Positions 10,386 through 18,042 of a DNA stretch of 64,000 nt are shown here, in pieces (positions within the stretch are counted from its first letter, which is position 1; every line of letters begins with the position of its first letter). Source of the stretch: Streptomyces tsukubensis (GTDB lineage: Bacteria; Actinomycetota; Actinomycetes; Streptomycetales; Streptomycetaceae); assembly GCF_003932715.1 (NCBI RefSeq), contig NZ_CP020700.1:3060501-3124500 (forward strand), read 5' to 3'. The notes under the pieces were generated by a model. It was not told the origin of the DNA and did no database searches. It was given only the letters and a program-made list of their open reading frames with translations. Both the position numbers and the translations under genes were made by a program.

Positions 10386-10426
10386 GGAGGGGCTCCACCG
10401 GCCCGGCAGGCCGGTGGAGCCCCTCC
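10386..10426 (-). terminator. Strong hairpin terminator after small secreted protein gene
   Basis: A perfect 18-bp stem (10386-10403 with 10409-10426) and 5-nt loop, 20 nt past the stop of the gene at 10448. Confidence 0.8.
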
Positions 10427-10447
10427 TGTGCGCAACGGCGCCCGCGG

Positions 10448-10717
10448 TCAGCGGGTGCCCGCGACGCCTTCGAAACCGCCGCCGGACGTGGTGTCCGTGG
10501 CCCAGCCGAAGGCGAGGCCCGAGGCGTAGGAGTGCGCCGTCTCCGCGAAGCCGTACACCTCGCCCGCCGCGAAGATGTTGTGCGGCTCGCCGGAGGCGAC
10601 GTACTGGCCGCCGCCGCCCGCGGTCACGGGCTCGTGCGCCTGCGCGGGGGCCGCGACGGCTGCCAGGGCCAGTGCGGCACCGGCGGTCACCAGCGCCTTG
10701 CCCAGGATGCTCTTCAT
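10448..10717 (-). CDS. Small secreted protein, unknown family
   Basis: 89 residues. The first 27 form a clear Sec signal peptide (MKSILGK, a long Ala/Val/Leu core, then AAPAQA before the predicted cut). The mature part is about 62 residues, Gly/Ala-rich with scattered aromatics and no Cys, starting HEPVTAGGGGQYV and containing FAAGEVYGFAETA and TSGGGFEG. The short length and signal recall small Streptomyces surface proteins, but it lacks the chaplin core and I do not recognise the family. The start at 10717 is firm: GGAGAGGA sits 5 nt upstream. It is followed by a very strong terminator, so it is a single-gene unit. Confidence 0.8.
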   Translation of the reverse strand: MKSILGKALVTAGAALALAAVAAPAQAHEPVTAGGGGQYVASGEPHNIFAAGEVYGFAETAHSYASGLAFGWATDTTSGGGFEGVAGTR

Positions 10718-10921
10718 GAGTTCCTCTCCGAGCCCGGTCATCGGAACGGGGCTCGGGCCCAATCGACCACGGGGCGGCGGGTGCTGACGGCACCCCACAC
10801 CGGGCGCGCCGCGCCGATCACCCGAAAAGATTCCGGCGCGGTACGGCCCATGGACGCACGCACGTCCGGAGGGTGTACCGCGTCCGGAGGCTGCCGGGGC
10901 CGGTTCCGGGGCGGCCCGGGG

Positions 10922-11827
10922 TCAGCGGACGGTTGCTCCCGGCGCGGGCGACGAGGCCGTACGGGCCGTACGGCAGGTGCCGGAGGCCTCCAGTACGGCG
11001 GCCACGGATACGGCCGACTCCTCGTCCTTCACCAGGAACGCGGTCGTCGGTCCGGAACCGGAGACGATTCCGGCGAGGGCGCCCGCCCCCAGGCCCGCGT
11101 CGAGCGTCGCGCGCAGCGCCGGGCGGAGTGAGAGCGCCGCTGGCTGGAGGTCGTTGGCGAGCACGGCGGCCAGCGCGGGGGCGTCGCCCGAGCGCAGGGC
11201 GGCGAGCAGGGCCGGGGACGCCTCGGGGGCGGGGACGTCCGTCCCGGCGGTGAGCCGGTCGAACTCGCCGTAGACCGCCGGGGTCGACAGTCCGCCGTCG
11301 GCGAGCGCGAACACCCAGTGGAAGGTGCCGCCGGTGTCGAGCGGGGTGAGCCGCTCGCCGCGGCCGGTGCCCAGGGCGGCCCCGCCGACGAGGCTGAAGG
11401 GGACGTCGGAGCCGAGTTCGGCGCAGATGTCGAGGAGTTCGGCGCGGGGGGAGTCCAGACCCCACAGGGCGTCGCAGGCGAGCAGGGCGCCCGCGCCGTC
11501 GGCGCTGCCGCCCGCCATACCGCCCGCGACGGGGATGTCCTTGGCGATGTGGAGGTGGACGGCGGGCTCGATGCCGTGGCGGGCGGCGAGCAGCAGGGCG
11601 GCCCGGGCGGCGAGGTTGGTGCGGTCCAGGGGCACCTGGTCGGCGCCGGGGCCCTCGCAGGTGACGGTGAGGGTGTCGGCGGGACGCGCGGTGACCTCGT
11701 CGAAGAGGGAGACGGCGAGGAAGACGTTGGCCAGGTCGTGGAAGCCGTCCGGGCGGGCGGCGCCGACGGCGAGCCGGACGTTGACCTTCGCGGGGACGCG
11801 GACGGTGACGGACCCTGCGGGGCTCAT
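10922..11827 (-). CDS. ispE: 4-diphosphocytidyl-2-C-methyl-D-erythritol kinase
   Basis: 301 residues of the GHMP kinase family, phosphorylating CDP-methylerythritol in the MEP isoprenoid pathway. The start-proximal VPAKVNVRL contains the conserved Lys (K14). The ATP loop is [13 protein letters not shown] (99-111) with the catalytic Asp at 110, and [10 protein letters not shown] is the third GHMP motif near the C-terminus. The ATG at 11827 overlaps the rsmA stop as ATGA, so translation is probably coupled. The order rpfB-rsmA-ispE matches mycobacteria. Confidence 0.97.
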   Translation of the reverse strand: MSPAGSVTVRVPAKVNVRLAVGAARPDGFHDLANVFLAVSLFDEVTARPADTLTVTCEGPGADQVPLDRTNLAARAALLLAARHGIEPAVHLHIAKDIPVAGGMAGGSADGAGALLACDALWGLDSPRAELLDICAELGSDVPFSLVGGAALGTGRGERLTPLDTGGTFHWVFALADGGLSTPAVYGEFDRLTAGTDVPAPEASPALLAALRSGDAPALAAVLANDLQPAALSLRPALRATLDAGLGAGALAGIVSGSGPTTAFLVKDEESAVSVAAVLEASGTCRTARTASSPAPGATVR

Positions 11828-12768
11828 GCGGTCACTCCGGCGGGCTTGGCCTCGGCGATCCGGGCGAACTCCTCGACCGTCAGGGCTTCGCCGCGGGCCT
11901 GCGGCGAGACGCCCGCCGCGACCAGGGCCCGCTCGGCGAGCGCCGGGGAGCCGGCCCAGCCCGCGAGGGCGGCGCGCAGGGTCTTGCGGCGCTGCGCGAA
12001 GGCCGCGTCGACGACGGCGAAGACCTCGCGTTTGGTCGCGGTCGTCTTCGGGGGCTCCCGGCGGACCAGGGAGACGAGTCCGGAGTCGACGTTGGGCGCG
12101 GGCCAGAAGACGTTCCGGCCGATCGCCCCGGCGCGCTTGACGTCGGCGTACCAGTTGGCCTTGACGGAGGGCACCCCGTACACCTTGTTCCCCGGATCGG
12201 CGGCGAGCCGGTCGGCCACCTCCGCCTGCACCATGACGAGGGTCCGCTCGATGGTCGGGAAGCGGTCGAGCATATGCAGCAGTACGGGTACGGCGACGTT
12301 GTACGGGAGGTTGGCGACGAGCGCGGTGGGCGGCGGCCCGGGCAGCTCGTCCACGAGCATGGCGTCGGAGTGCACCAGCGAGAAGCGGGGGGCCCGCTCC
12401 GGCATCCGGGCCAGGATCGTGGCCGGCAGGGCGGCGGCCAGCACGTCGTCGATCTCGACGGCGACGACCTGCTCGGCGGCCTCCAGCAGGGCGAGGGTGA
12501 GGGAGCCGAGCCCGGGGCCGACCTCGACGACGGTGTCGTCGGGCCGGACGCCCGCGGTGCGGACGATCCGGCGGACGGTGTTCGCGTCGATGACGAAGTT
12601 CTGCCCGCGCTGCTTGGTGGGCCGCACACCGAGCGCGGCCGCCAGTTCGCGGATGTCGGCGGGCCCGAGAAGGGCATCGGGGCTCCCGGCCGCCCCGGAG
12701 TCTCCGGAGACGCCGGAATCGCCGATTCCGTCGGTGCTGTCGGGGGCGTCGGGCTCAGTGCTGCTCAC
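11824..12768 (-). CDS. rsmA: 16S rRNA (adenine1518-N6/adenine1519-N6)-dimethyltransferase
   Basis: 314 residues (also called KsgA). It dimethylates two adjacent adenines near the 3' end of 16S rRNA late in small-subunit assembly. Motifs are QRGQNFVID (GQNF at 55-58), the SAM-binding EVGPGLG (82-88), acidic VAVEID, and the catalytic NLPYN (153-157). The first 33 residues are a Ser/Asp/Gly-rich extension not needed for the fold. The start is a GTG at 12768 with no good RBS but a TAGGCT hexamer 6 nt upstream, which suggests a leaderless message. It runs into ispE with a 4-bp overlap. Confidence 0.97.
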   Translation of the reverse strand: MSSTEPDAPDSTDGIGDSGVSGDSGAAGSPDALLGPADIRELAAALGVRPTKQRGQNFVIDANTVRRIVRTAGVRPDDTVVEVGPGLGSLTLALLEAAEQVVAVEIDDVLAAALPATILARMPERAPRFSLVHSDAMLVDELPGPPPTALVANLPYNVAVPVLLHMLDRFPTIERTLVMVQAEVADRLAADPGNKVYGVPSVKANWYADVKRAGAIGRNVFWPAPNVDSGLVSLVRREPPKTTATKREVFAVVDAAFAQRRKTLRAALAGWAGSPALAERALVAAGVSPQARGEALTVEEFARIAEAKPAGVTA

Positions 12769-12774
12769 CGCTAC

Positions 12775-12780
12775 AGCCTA
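12775..12780 (-). promoter_or_regulatory. -10 element for leaderless rsmA
   Basis: TAGGCT followed by 6 nt and then the GTG start, so transcription should begin at or next to the start codon. The nearest GGAGG is 14 nt from the GTG, too far to act as RBS. Confidence 0.6.
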
Positions 12781-12829
12781 AGCCTCCACGGGGGCGGACC
12801 CGTCCCGCCGGGGCGGGCCCACGCGCCCT

Positions 12830-13222
12830 TCAGATCTTGACCACACAGACGCCGGGGCCGCACAAGGCCGACAGGTCCTCGGGGTCGGAGGTGAGAACCG
12901 TCACCGGAGGCGGCGACGCCAATGCCGTTGCGGCGACGATGGCGTCGATCGCGTACTTGTGTCCGTGCAGCCCGGCATCAGCGAGAAGCTTGCTCGCGTG
13001 GCGGGCGATGGTTTCGGTGGGCGGAACCACGTTCGCTCGGGAGACTGCGTAATCGAACCGGGCCTGATGCGTCCTGGGGTCTCGGGCTTCGACGAGCGTC
13101 ACCGAACTGATGACGACGCGTATGTCTTCCGCTTGGGCGGCACCCAGCCACTCCATGAGTCCGGGCGCACGCTGGACCATCTGGGAAAGACCCTCGCAAT
13201 CGAGGATGACCGTGCCGCTCAC
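12830..13222 (-). CDS. vapC: PIN-domain ribonuclease toxin (VapC-type)
   Basis: 130 residues, one PIN domain, a Mg2+-dependent RNase fold. The four acidic positions are present: D8 in VILDCEG, E45 in VTLVEA, D93 in YAIDAIVAA, and D113 in VLTSDPEDL. The GTG start at 13222 overlaps the stop of the upstream antitoxin gene as GTGA, the usual arrangement for coupled vapBC. RNA target unknown. The pair interrupts the conserved rsmA-rpfB order, so it is probably an accessory insertion. Confidence 0.9.
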   Translation of the reverse strand: MSGTVILDCEGLSQMVQRAPGLMEWLGAAQAEDIRVVISSVTLVEARDPRTHQARFDYAVSRANVVPPTETIARHASKLLADAGLHGHKYAIDAIVAATALASPPPVTVLTSDPEDLSALCGPGVCVVKI

Positions 13223-13536
13223 GCTGCGTCTGCCGAGGCACTCGACTCGCCGCGGAGGATGGCCCGTTTGGCCTCGACTGCCGCCGGGTCGAGCGGCCCG
13301 TTGACTGCTTCGGCGTCTTCGATGAGTTCGCGAAGCCGTTCACGTTCCAGTTGACGCTGCACCAGGGCCTCGACATAGGCGGACATGCCTCGCCTGCCGG
13401 TTCGGGCCTTGAGCGCTGCGATTGTGCCTTCGTGAAGCGAGACCGAGACGGGCCGGATGGGCCCTTCACCGGGATTCGGGGGGTATCCATGGCTCCAGTT
13501 TAACAAAACCCTTAGTAACTTGAGATGGAAATACAC
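13219..13536 (-). CDS. vapB: Ribbon-helix-helix antitoxin (VapB-type), start uncertain
   Basis: The core RPVSVSLHEGTIAALKARTG, then RGMSAYVEALVQRQLERERL, is a ribbon-helix-helix DNA-binding unit, and the acidic helical tail (ELIEDAEAVNGPLDP) should bind the toxin. The start is unclear. The only in-frame starts upstream are a GTG at 13536, three bases past the rpfB stop, and a TTG at 13506; neither has a properly spaced RBS. Using the GTG would put two rare TTA codons (read by the bldA tRNA) in the first twelve codons and could mean re-initiation after rpfB. An ATG at 13490 preceded by GGAG lies in another frame. Confidence 0.75.
   Translation of the reverse strand: MYFHLKLLRVLLNWSHGYPPNPGEGPIRPVSVSLHEGTIAALKARTGRRGMSAYVEALVQRQLERERLRELIEDAEAVNGPLDPAAVEAKRAILRGESSASADAA
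13495..13535 (-). promoter_or_regulatory. AT-rich segment upstream of the vapB core
   Basis: A short segment that is far more AT-rich than its surroundings, containing the inverted repeat GTTTTGTTAAAC (GTTT/AAAC). It is either the promoter/operator of vapBC, which RHH antitoxins normally autoregulate, or the first codons of vapB. The sequence alone does not decide. Confidence 0.4.
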
Positions 13537-13539
13537 CCC

Positions 13540-15108
13540 CTACAGCCGACGGCCGCAGTGCGGCCAGGGGGCCGCGCCGCGTTGGACGTAGAGCTTCTTG
13601 GCGCGGAAGGTCTGCTCCGACGCCGGGGCGTCCTGGGGGCGGCCCCGGCCGCCCAGGGAGCGCCAGGTGAAGGGGTCGAACTGGTAGAGGCCGCCGTAGG
13701 TGCCCGAGGGGTCGACCGCGTCCGGGCGGCCGCCGGACTCGCAGCGGGCGAGGGCGGACCAGTTGAGACCGTCGGTGCCCGCGACCGACCGGGGCAGGGG
13801 GCGGGTGCCGTAGCGGATGCGCTGGGTGACCGGGCGGCGTACCAGCTCCTCCGCGACCTTCCGCGGCTTCTCGCGGACGCCGTTCACCGTCCGCAGGGCG
13901 TACGTCACCCTCCGGGTGCCCGGGCGGCCCTGCTGGACGACGGTCTCCGTGCCCGCGAAGGCGCGGGGGTCCGCCGTGCGCACGGTGCCGTACGGGACGG
14001 GCTCCTCCCGCACCTGCCGCGAGCCGGTGATCCGCAGCACCGTGATCGTCTGGCCGTCCCGCGGGAAGGCGTCGAGCGGTACGGACGCGGTGTCCTCGCC
14101 GTGGAGCGCGATGCCCGCCTCCGCGAGGGCCTGGGCGACCGTCGCCGCGTTCGTCCGCAGGGTGCGGGCGCGGCCGTCGGCGAGGACGGTCACCGCACGC
14201 TCCGTACGGACGTCGAGGGCGAGCCCGGCGCGGGTGATCCCGGCGGAGCGGGACGCCGACAGATAGGCGCCCTCCGCGCGGACGCCGAGCTGCCGCAGCG
14301 CGTCCTCCACGGTCTCCGCGGTGGTCCAGATCGTGCGGCGGCTGCCGTCGAGGGTGAGGGCGATCGGCCGGCCGTACCGGACGACGACCTCGTCGCCGCT
14401 GGCCAGTGCGGCCGCCGGGCCGGGCGCGACGATGTCGTGGCCGCCGACGGCCACCCCCTCGGCTTCGAGCAGCTCCCCGACGTCGTCGGCGAAGGTGTGC
14501 AGGGTGCGCGGTACGCCGTCGACCGTGAGGCGGACGGCCTTGTCGCTGACGAGGAAGGCGGAGGTGCCGCCCGCGAGGAAGACGACGACGAGGGCCTGCG
14601 GGAGCAGCTTCCGCAGCAGCTCGGTCCGGGCGGGGCGGGCCCCCGCGGGCCGCCGTCGCCGCCGGCCCCGGCCCGGGGCGAGGGCGGGGGCGGGGGCGGG
14701 AGCCGGTGCGGGCTCGTCGGGCGCCGGTCCGTCCCGGTCGGTGTCCGGCCCCGGGGCCGCGGTGGGCGCGTACTGCCCCGGTGCGTCCCGCAAGGCGTCC
14801 GGGTCCGGGTCCGACCGTTCGGGGGCGGCACGGAAGGCGTCCGGGCCGGGATCCGGCCAGGCCGGTACAGCCCGGAACGCGTCCCGGTCCTGCTCGACGG
14901 AGCCCGGCCATCCCGGCGCACCCCGGTCCGCAGGCGTAGCCACGCTCCAGGGGCCGGTCCGGGGGCGGGGGGTGCGGCCGCCGGTTCCCGTGTCCGCCGC
15001 GACCGCATAGGCCCAGGTACCGGGCAGCGGTTCCGGGCCGCCGGACGTGTCCCGGCCCGCCGCCCCGCTCCCGTACCGCCCGGTGCTCGCGCTGGTCTCT
15101 TCGCTCAC
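13540..15108 (-). CDS. rpfB: Resuscitation-promoting factor, RpfB type
   Basis: 522 residues. Order: a 160-residue Pro/Ala/Asp-rich cytoplasmic part; basic RRRRRPAG; one membrane anchor (about 167-187); three DUF348 repeats (for example VRLTVDGVPRTLHTF and IALTLDGSRRTIWTT); a G5 domain (EEPVPYGTVR to QRIRYGTRP); and the C-terminal Rpf lytic transglycosylase domain (about 443-522) with LNWSALARCESGG, whose Glu is the expected catalytic acid, and GTYGGLYQFDPFTW. It cleaves peptidoglycan during germination and regrowth. The GTG at 15108 follows ACGGAG. Domain order and the tatD-rpfB-rsmA-ispE context match M. tuberculosis RpfB. In Streptomyces the numbering of rpf genes differs. Confidence 0.95.
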   Translation of the reverse strand: MSEETSASTGRYGSGAAGRDTSGGPEPLPGTWAYAVAADTGTGGRTPRPRTGPWSVATPADRGAPGWPGSVEQDRDAFRAVPAWPDPGPDAFRAAPERSDPDPDALRDAPGQYAPTAAPGPDTDRDGPAPDEPAPAPAPAPALAPGRGRRRRRPAGARPARTELLRKLLPQALVVVFLAGGTSAFLVSDKAVRLTVDGVPRTLHTFADDVGELLEAEGVAVGGHDIVAPGPAAALASGDEVVVRYGRPIALTLDGSRRTIWTTAETVEDALRQLGVRAEGAYLSASRSAGITRAGLALDVRTERAVTVLADGRARTLRTNAATVAQALAEAGIALHGEDTASVPLDAFPRDGQTITVLRITGSRQVREEPVPYGTVRTADPRAFAGTETVVQQGRPGTRRVTYALRTVNGVREKPRKVAEELVRRPVTQRIRYGTRPLPRSVAGTDGLNWSALARCESGGRPDAVDPSGTYGGLYQFDPFTWRSLGGRGRPQDAPASEQTFRAKKLYVQRGAAPWPHCGRRL

Positions 15109-15257
15109 GACGCGCTCCGTCCGACGCCCGCTCTGTGGTGCGCCGGGACGCTAGCCGAGCCGCGATCACTCTCCAAAGCCATCCGGTCACACCGTGTGGC
15201 GAGTCGTGCGCGCGCCGACCCCGTACGGGCTACGGAGCGTTACCGGTCCGTGATCCT

Positions 15258-16130
15258 TCAGTAGCCGAAGGCCTCCGCCGTATTGGCCGCCACCGCCGCT
15301 GCCAGCGTGTCCTCGTCGAGCCCCTTCACCACGGCCATCGCCCGCAGCGTGACCGGAATGAGATACGGGGCGTTAGGCCGTCCGCGGTACGGCGCGGGCG
15401 TCAGGAAGGGCGCGTCGGTCTCGACGAGGATCAGCTCGCGCGGGGCGGCGGCGAGAGCGTCGCGCAGCGGCTGGGCGTTCTTGAAGGTGACGTTCCCCGC
15501 GAAGGACATGTAGTAGCCCGCCTCCGCGCACACCTTCGCCATATCGGCGTCGCCGGAGTAGCAGTGGAAGACGGTGCGTTCGGGCGCGCCCTCCTCCGCC
15601 AGGACTCGCAGGACGTCCGCGTGGGCGTCCCGGTCGTGGATGACCAGCGCCTTGCCGTGGCGCTTGGCGATCTCGATATGGGCGCGGAAGGACCGCTCCT
15701 GGGCGGCGATGCCGTCCTCGCCCGTACGGAAGTAGTCGAGCCCGGTCTCGCCGACGGCCAGCACGTGCGGCAGGGCCGCGAGCGCGTCGATCTCGGTGAG
15801 TGCGGCGTCGAGGGCGGCGTCCCCGCCGGGGGGCCGTACGGTCTGCCGCGGGCCGCCGTTCCCGGGGTCGCCGAGGACGATCCGGGGGGCTTCGTTGGGG
15901 TGGAGGGCGACGGCCGCGTGGACGGCGTCGTGCGCGGCGGCGGTACGGGCGGCCCAGCGGGAGCCCTCGATATCGCAGCCGACCTGGACGACGGTGGTCA
16001 CTCCCACGGCGGCCGCCCGGGCCAGTGCCTCATCGACGGTGCCCTCCTGCATGTCGAGGTGGGTGTGCGAGTCGGCGACGGGGACCCGGAGGGGCTCGGG
16101 CAGCGGCGGCGGGGCGGACTTCGAACTCAT
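15258..16130 (-). CDS. tatD: TatD-family metal-dependent hydrolase (DNase)
   Basis: 290 residues of TIM-barrel amidohydrolase fold. Metal ligands are visible in order: DSHTHLD, the GETGLDYF Glu, the IHDRDAH His, the FHCYSG His, and the ETDAPFLTP Asp. The family has 3'-5' exonuclease activity. I choose the ATG at 16130 because TAGGAT lies 7 nt upstream (leaderless start), and the reading frame beyond it is low-complexity. It sits upstream of rpfB as in mycobacteria, but a separate promoter is likely for each gene. Confidence 0.94.
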   Translation of the reverse strand: MSSKSAPPPLPEPLRVPVADSHTHLDMQEGTVDEALARAAAVGVTTVVQVGCDIEGSRWAARTAAAHDAVHAAVALHPNEAPRIVLGDPGNGGPRQTVRPPGGDAALDAALTEIDALAALPHVLAVGETGLDYFRTGEDGIAAQERSFRAHIEIAKRHGKALVIHDRDAHADVLRVLAEEGAPERTVFHCYSGDADMAKVCAEAGYYMSFAGNVTFKNAQPLRDALAAAPRELILVETDAPFLTPAPYRGRPNAPYLIPVTLRAMAVVKGLDEDTLAAAVAANTAEAFGY

Positions 16131-16137
16131 GGACGCG

Positions 16138-16143
16138 ATCCTA
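16138..16143 (-). promoter_or_regulatory. -10 element for leaderless tatD
   Basis: TAGGAT, then 7 nt, then ATG at 16130. The hexamer matches the Streptomyces vegetative -10 consensus TANNNT closely. Confidence 0.6.
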
Positions 16144-16199
16144 CGGACCGGGCGAGACGGCGATCCGGCCGTCCGGCCGTCCGGCCCGGTCCGTGGACC

Positions 16200-16237
16200 G
16201 GGCGCGGCGGGTCCGGGGGTCCGGACCCGCCGCGCCC
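16200..16237 (-). terminator. 17-bp perfect hairpin between zinc-ribbon gene and tatD
   Basis: A perfect stem (16200-16216 with 16221-16237) and a 4-nt loop. It lies in the 317-bp gap 16131-16447, downstream of the zinc-ribbon gene and upstream of the tatD promoter, so it should isolate the two units. The rest of the gap is GC-rich with short CCGGGTCCGG-like repeats and no gene. Confidence 0.75.
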
Positions 16238-16447
16238 GTGAACCGGATCCCGGGGCGGGCCGCCGGGAGGGTGGACCCGGCGGCGCGGGGCCACCGGATG
16301 GTGTCACCACCTTCCACGGCCGCCCGGGTTCCGGGTCCGGGTTCCGGTATCGCCCCCCGCCGGGGACGGTCCGGCTCCGGACGGCGGACGGAGCCGGACC
16401 TCCGGAGCACGGCCCCCGCGGCGCCCCGGCGCAAGCGGGCCGGCGGG

Positions 16448-16900
16448 CTACCGGTTGCGGTGGTGGCGGAAGGGGTGGAGCAGATCCGACAGATGCCAGT
16501 GGTGGGATTCCTGGTGCGGTGGGTCCGGCTGCGGCGGCAGGGCGCCCGGGTCCGTCACCGGCTCCAGGCGGTAGTCCGTCGCGCCGATCGGCCCGGCGAT
16601 CGGGACCGTCCGCTCTTCGACGACCCGGCCGGAGCGGCCCGCTCCGGCGGCCCGGTCCAGCACGGACGACACCTGCCCCGCGCGCATGATCCTGACGACG
16701 TGCCCCCCGCAATTGCCGCATGTGGGGCTCGACAGCGGGGACGGCACCCGGACGCCGTCGGCCCGGTAGACCACGTACTCCCGCCCCTCCGCGTCGAGGT
16801 GGTGTTCGATCTCGTACGCCTGTTCCCAGCCGTGTCCGCAGCGCATGCACGCGAAGGCATACGCCTCGTGGACCCTGGCCGCGCCGGTGATCTCACTCAT
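16448..16900 (-). CDS. Zinc-ribbon protein, unknown function
   Basis: 150 residues. Two Cys pairs, CMRC (from about residue 18) and CGNC (about 61-64), fit a four-Cys zinc ribbon split by about 40 residues. The C-terminus is Pro/His-rich (QPDPPHQESHHWHLSDLLHPF). It has no signal peptide. AGGAGC lies 5 nt before the ATG at 16900. I do not recognise a named family beyond a conserved actinobacterial hypothetical; the ribbon suggests nucleic-acid or protein contact. Confidence 0.75.
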   Translation of the reverse strand: MSEITGAARVHEAYAFACMRCGHGWEQAYEIEHHLDAEGREYVVYRADGVRVPSPLSSPTCGNCGGHVVRIMRAGQVSSVLDRAAGAGRSGRVVEERTVPIAGPIGATDYRLEPVTDPGALPPQPDPPHQESHHWHLSDLLHPFRHHRNR

Positions 16901-17098
16901 GCCAGCTCCTCTCCACTGATCCAGTGGACGCCCATTCCGGCGGGAGCGCATCAGAGCCTGTCGAAAGATGGAGCGGACTTGGGACTTCCCATGCCGGGGA
17001 GCCCCCGGACGCGGTCCCCGCTTTGCCCTTCCAGGTTAGTCCTTTACCGACCCCGGACCCGGGCCCGTCAAGGAGCGCCGGGGACCGCCGGGGACCGG

Positions 17099-17980
17099 TC
17101 AGCGGTTCTCGTTCTTCGCCGCCACCACCGCGTCGAAGACCTCGCGCTTGGGCACCCCGGCCTCGGCGGCGACCGCCGCGATGGCCTCCTTGCGCCGCTC
17201 CCCCGCCTCCTCCCTGGCCCGCACCCTGGCGACCAGCTCGGCGGGGGTGAGGTCGCCGGGCCCGGGGGCCGGGGCGCCCTCGACGACGACCGTGATCTCA
17301 CCGCGTACCCCGTCCGCCGCCCAGGCCGCAAGATCGGCCAGGCCGCCGCGCTTGACCTCCTCGTACGTCTTGGTCAGCTCCCGGCAGACGGCGGCACGCC
17401 GGTCGGCGCCGAAGACCTCGGCCATCGCGGCGAGGGTCTCCTCGATGCGGTGGGTGGCCTCGAAGTAGACGAGGGTCCGGCGCTCCTGCTCGTTCTCGCG
17501 GAGCCTGGCCAGCCGTTCGCCCGCCTTGCGCGGCAGGAAGCCCTCGAAGCAGAAGCGGTCGACGGGCAGTCCGGAGAGCGCGAGCGCGGTCAGCACGGCG
17601 GACGGGCCGGGGACCGCGGTCACCCGGATGTCCGCCTCGACGGCGGCGGCGACGAGCCGGTAGCCCGGGTCGGAGACCGACGGCATGCCCGCGTCGGTGA
17701 CCAGCAGCACCCGGGCGCCGCCCGTGAGCGCCTCGACCAGCTCGGGGGTGCGGGCGGCCTCGTTGCCCTCGAAGTAGGAGACGACCCGGCCCGTCGGCTG
17801 GGCGTCCAGGGTCTGGGTGAGCCGCCGCAGCCGCCGGGTGTCCTCGGCGGCGACGATGTCCGCGGTGCGCAGCTCGGCGGCGAGGCGGGGCGGGGCGTCG
17901 CCCGGGTCGCCGATGGGCGTCCCGGCGAGGACGAGGGTTCCGGCAGTCGTTCCGGTGGCCGGTCCGGCGTTCTGAGTCAC
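17099..17980 (-). CDS. rsmI: 16S rRNA (cytidine1402-2'-O)-methyltransferase
   Basis: 293 residues of the tetrapyrrole-methylase-like (SPOUT-unrelated class III) fold. Motifs are LVLAGTPIGDPGDAPPRL at the start, AEDTRRLRRLT, LVTDAGMPSVSDPGYRLV (the SAM-binding loop) and TAVPGPSAVLTALALSGLP. It methylates the ribose of C1402 in the ribosomal P-site decoding region. The GTG at 17980 is preferred: the family begins close to this point, and GACAAT lies 6 nt upstream. Divergent from pmt, as for Rv1003/Rv1002c in M. tuberculosis. Confidence 0.95.
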   Translation of the reverse strand: MTQNAGPATGTTAGTLVLAGTPIGDPGDAPPRLAAELRTADIVAAEDTRRLRRLTQTLDAQPTGRVVSYFEGNEAARTPELVEALTGGARVLLVTDAGMPSVSDPGYRLVAAAVEADIRVTAVPGPSAVLTALALSGLPVDRFCFEGFLPRKAGERLARLRENEQERRTLVYFEATHRIEETLAAMAEVFGADRRAAVCRELTKTYEEVKRGGLADLAAWAADGVRGEITVVVEGAPAPGPGDLTPAELVARVRAREEAGERRKEAIAAVAAEAGVPKREVFDAVVAAKNENR

Positions 17981-17986
17981 CCGTTC

Positions 17987-18036
17987 ATTGTCCCGTGCGG
18001 CGGCGGGGACACGGCCACAGGGGATGTCCCTACGAT
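17987..18036. promoter_or_regulatory. Divergent -10 elements for rsmI and pmt
   Basis: On the minus strand GACAAT (17987-17992) lies 6 nt before the rsmI GTG. On the plus strand TACGAT (18031-18036) lies 6 nt before the pmt GTG. The two starts are 62 bp apart and neither has a Shine-Dalgarno sequence, so both messages are probably leaderless. Confidence 0.6.
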
Positions 18037-18042
18037 GGCGCG

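Noticed and set aside
12978..13490. ORF starting MDTPRIPVKG with GGAG close upstream, overlapping vapBC
   Set aside because: The GGAG is only 2 nt from the ATG, the product has no family pattern, and the overlapping frames encode a clear RHH-PIN pair. Its start is noted only because it bears on the vapB start.
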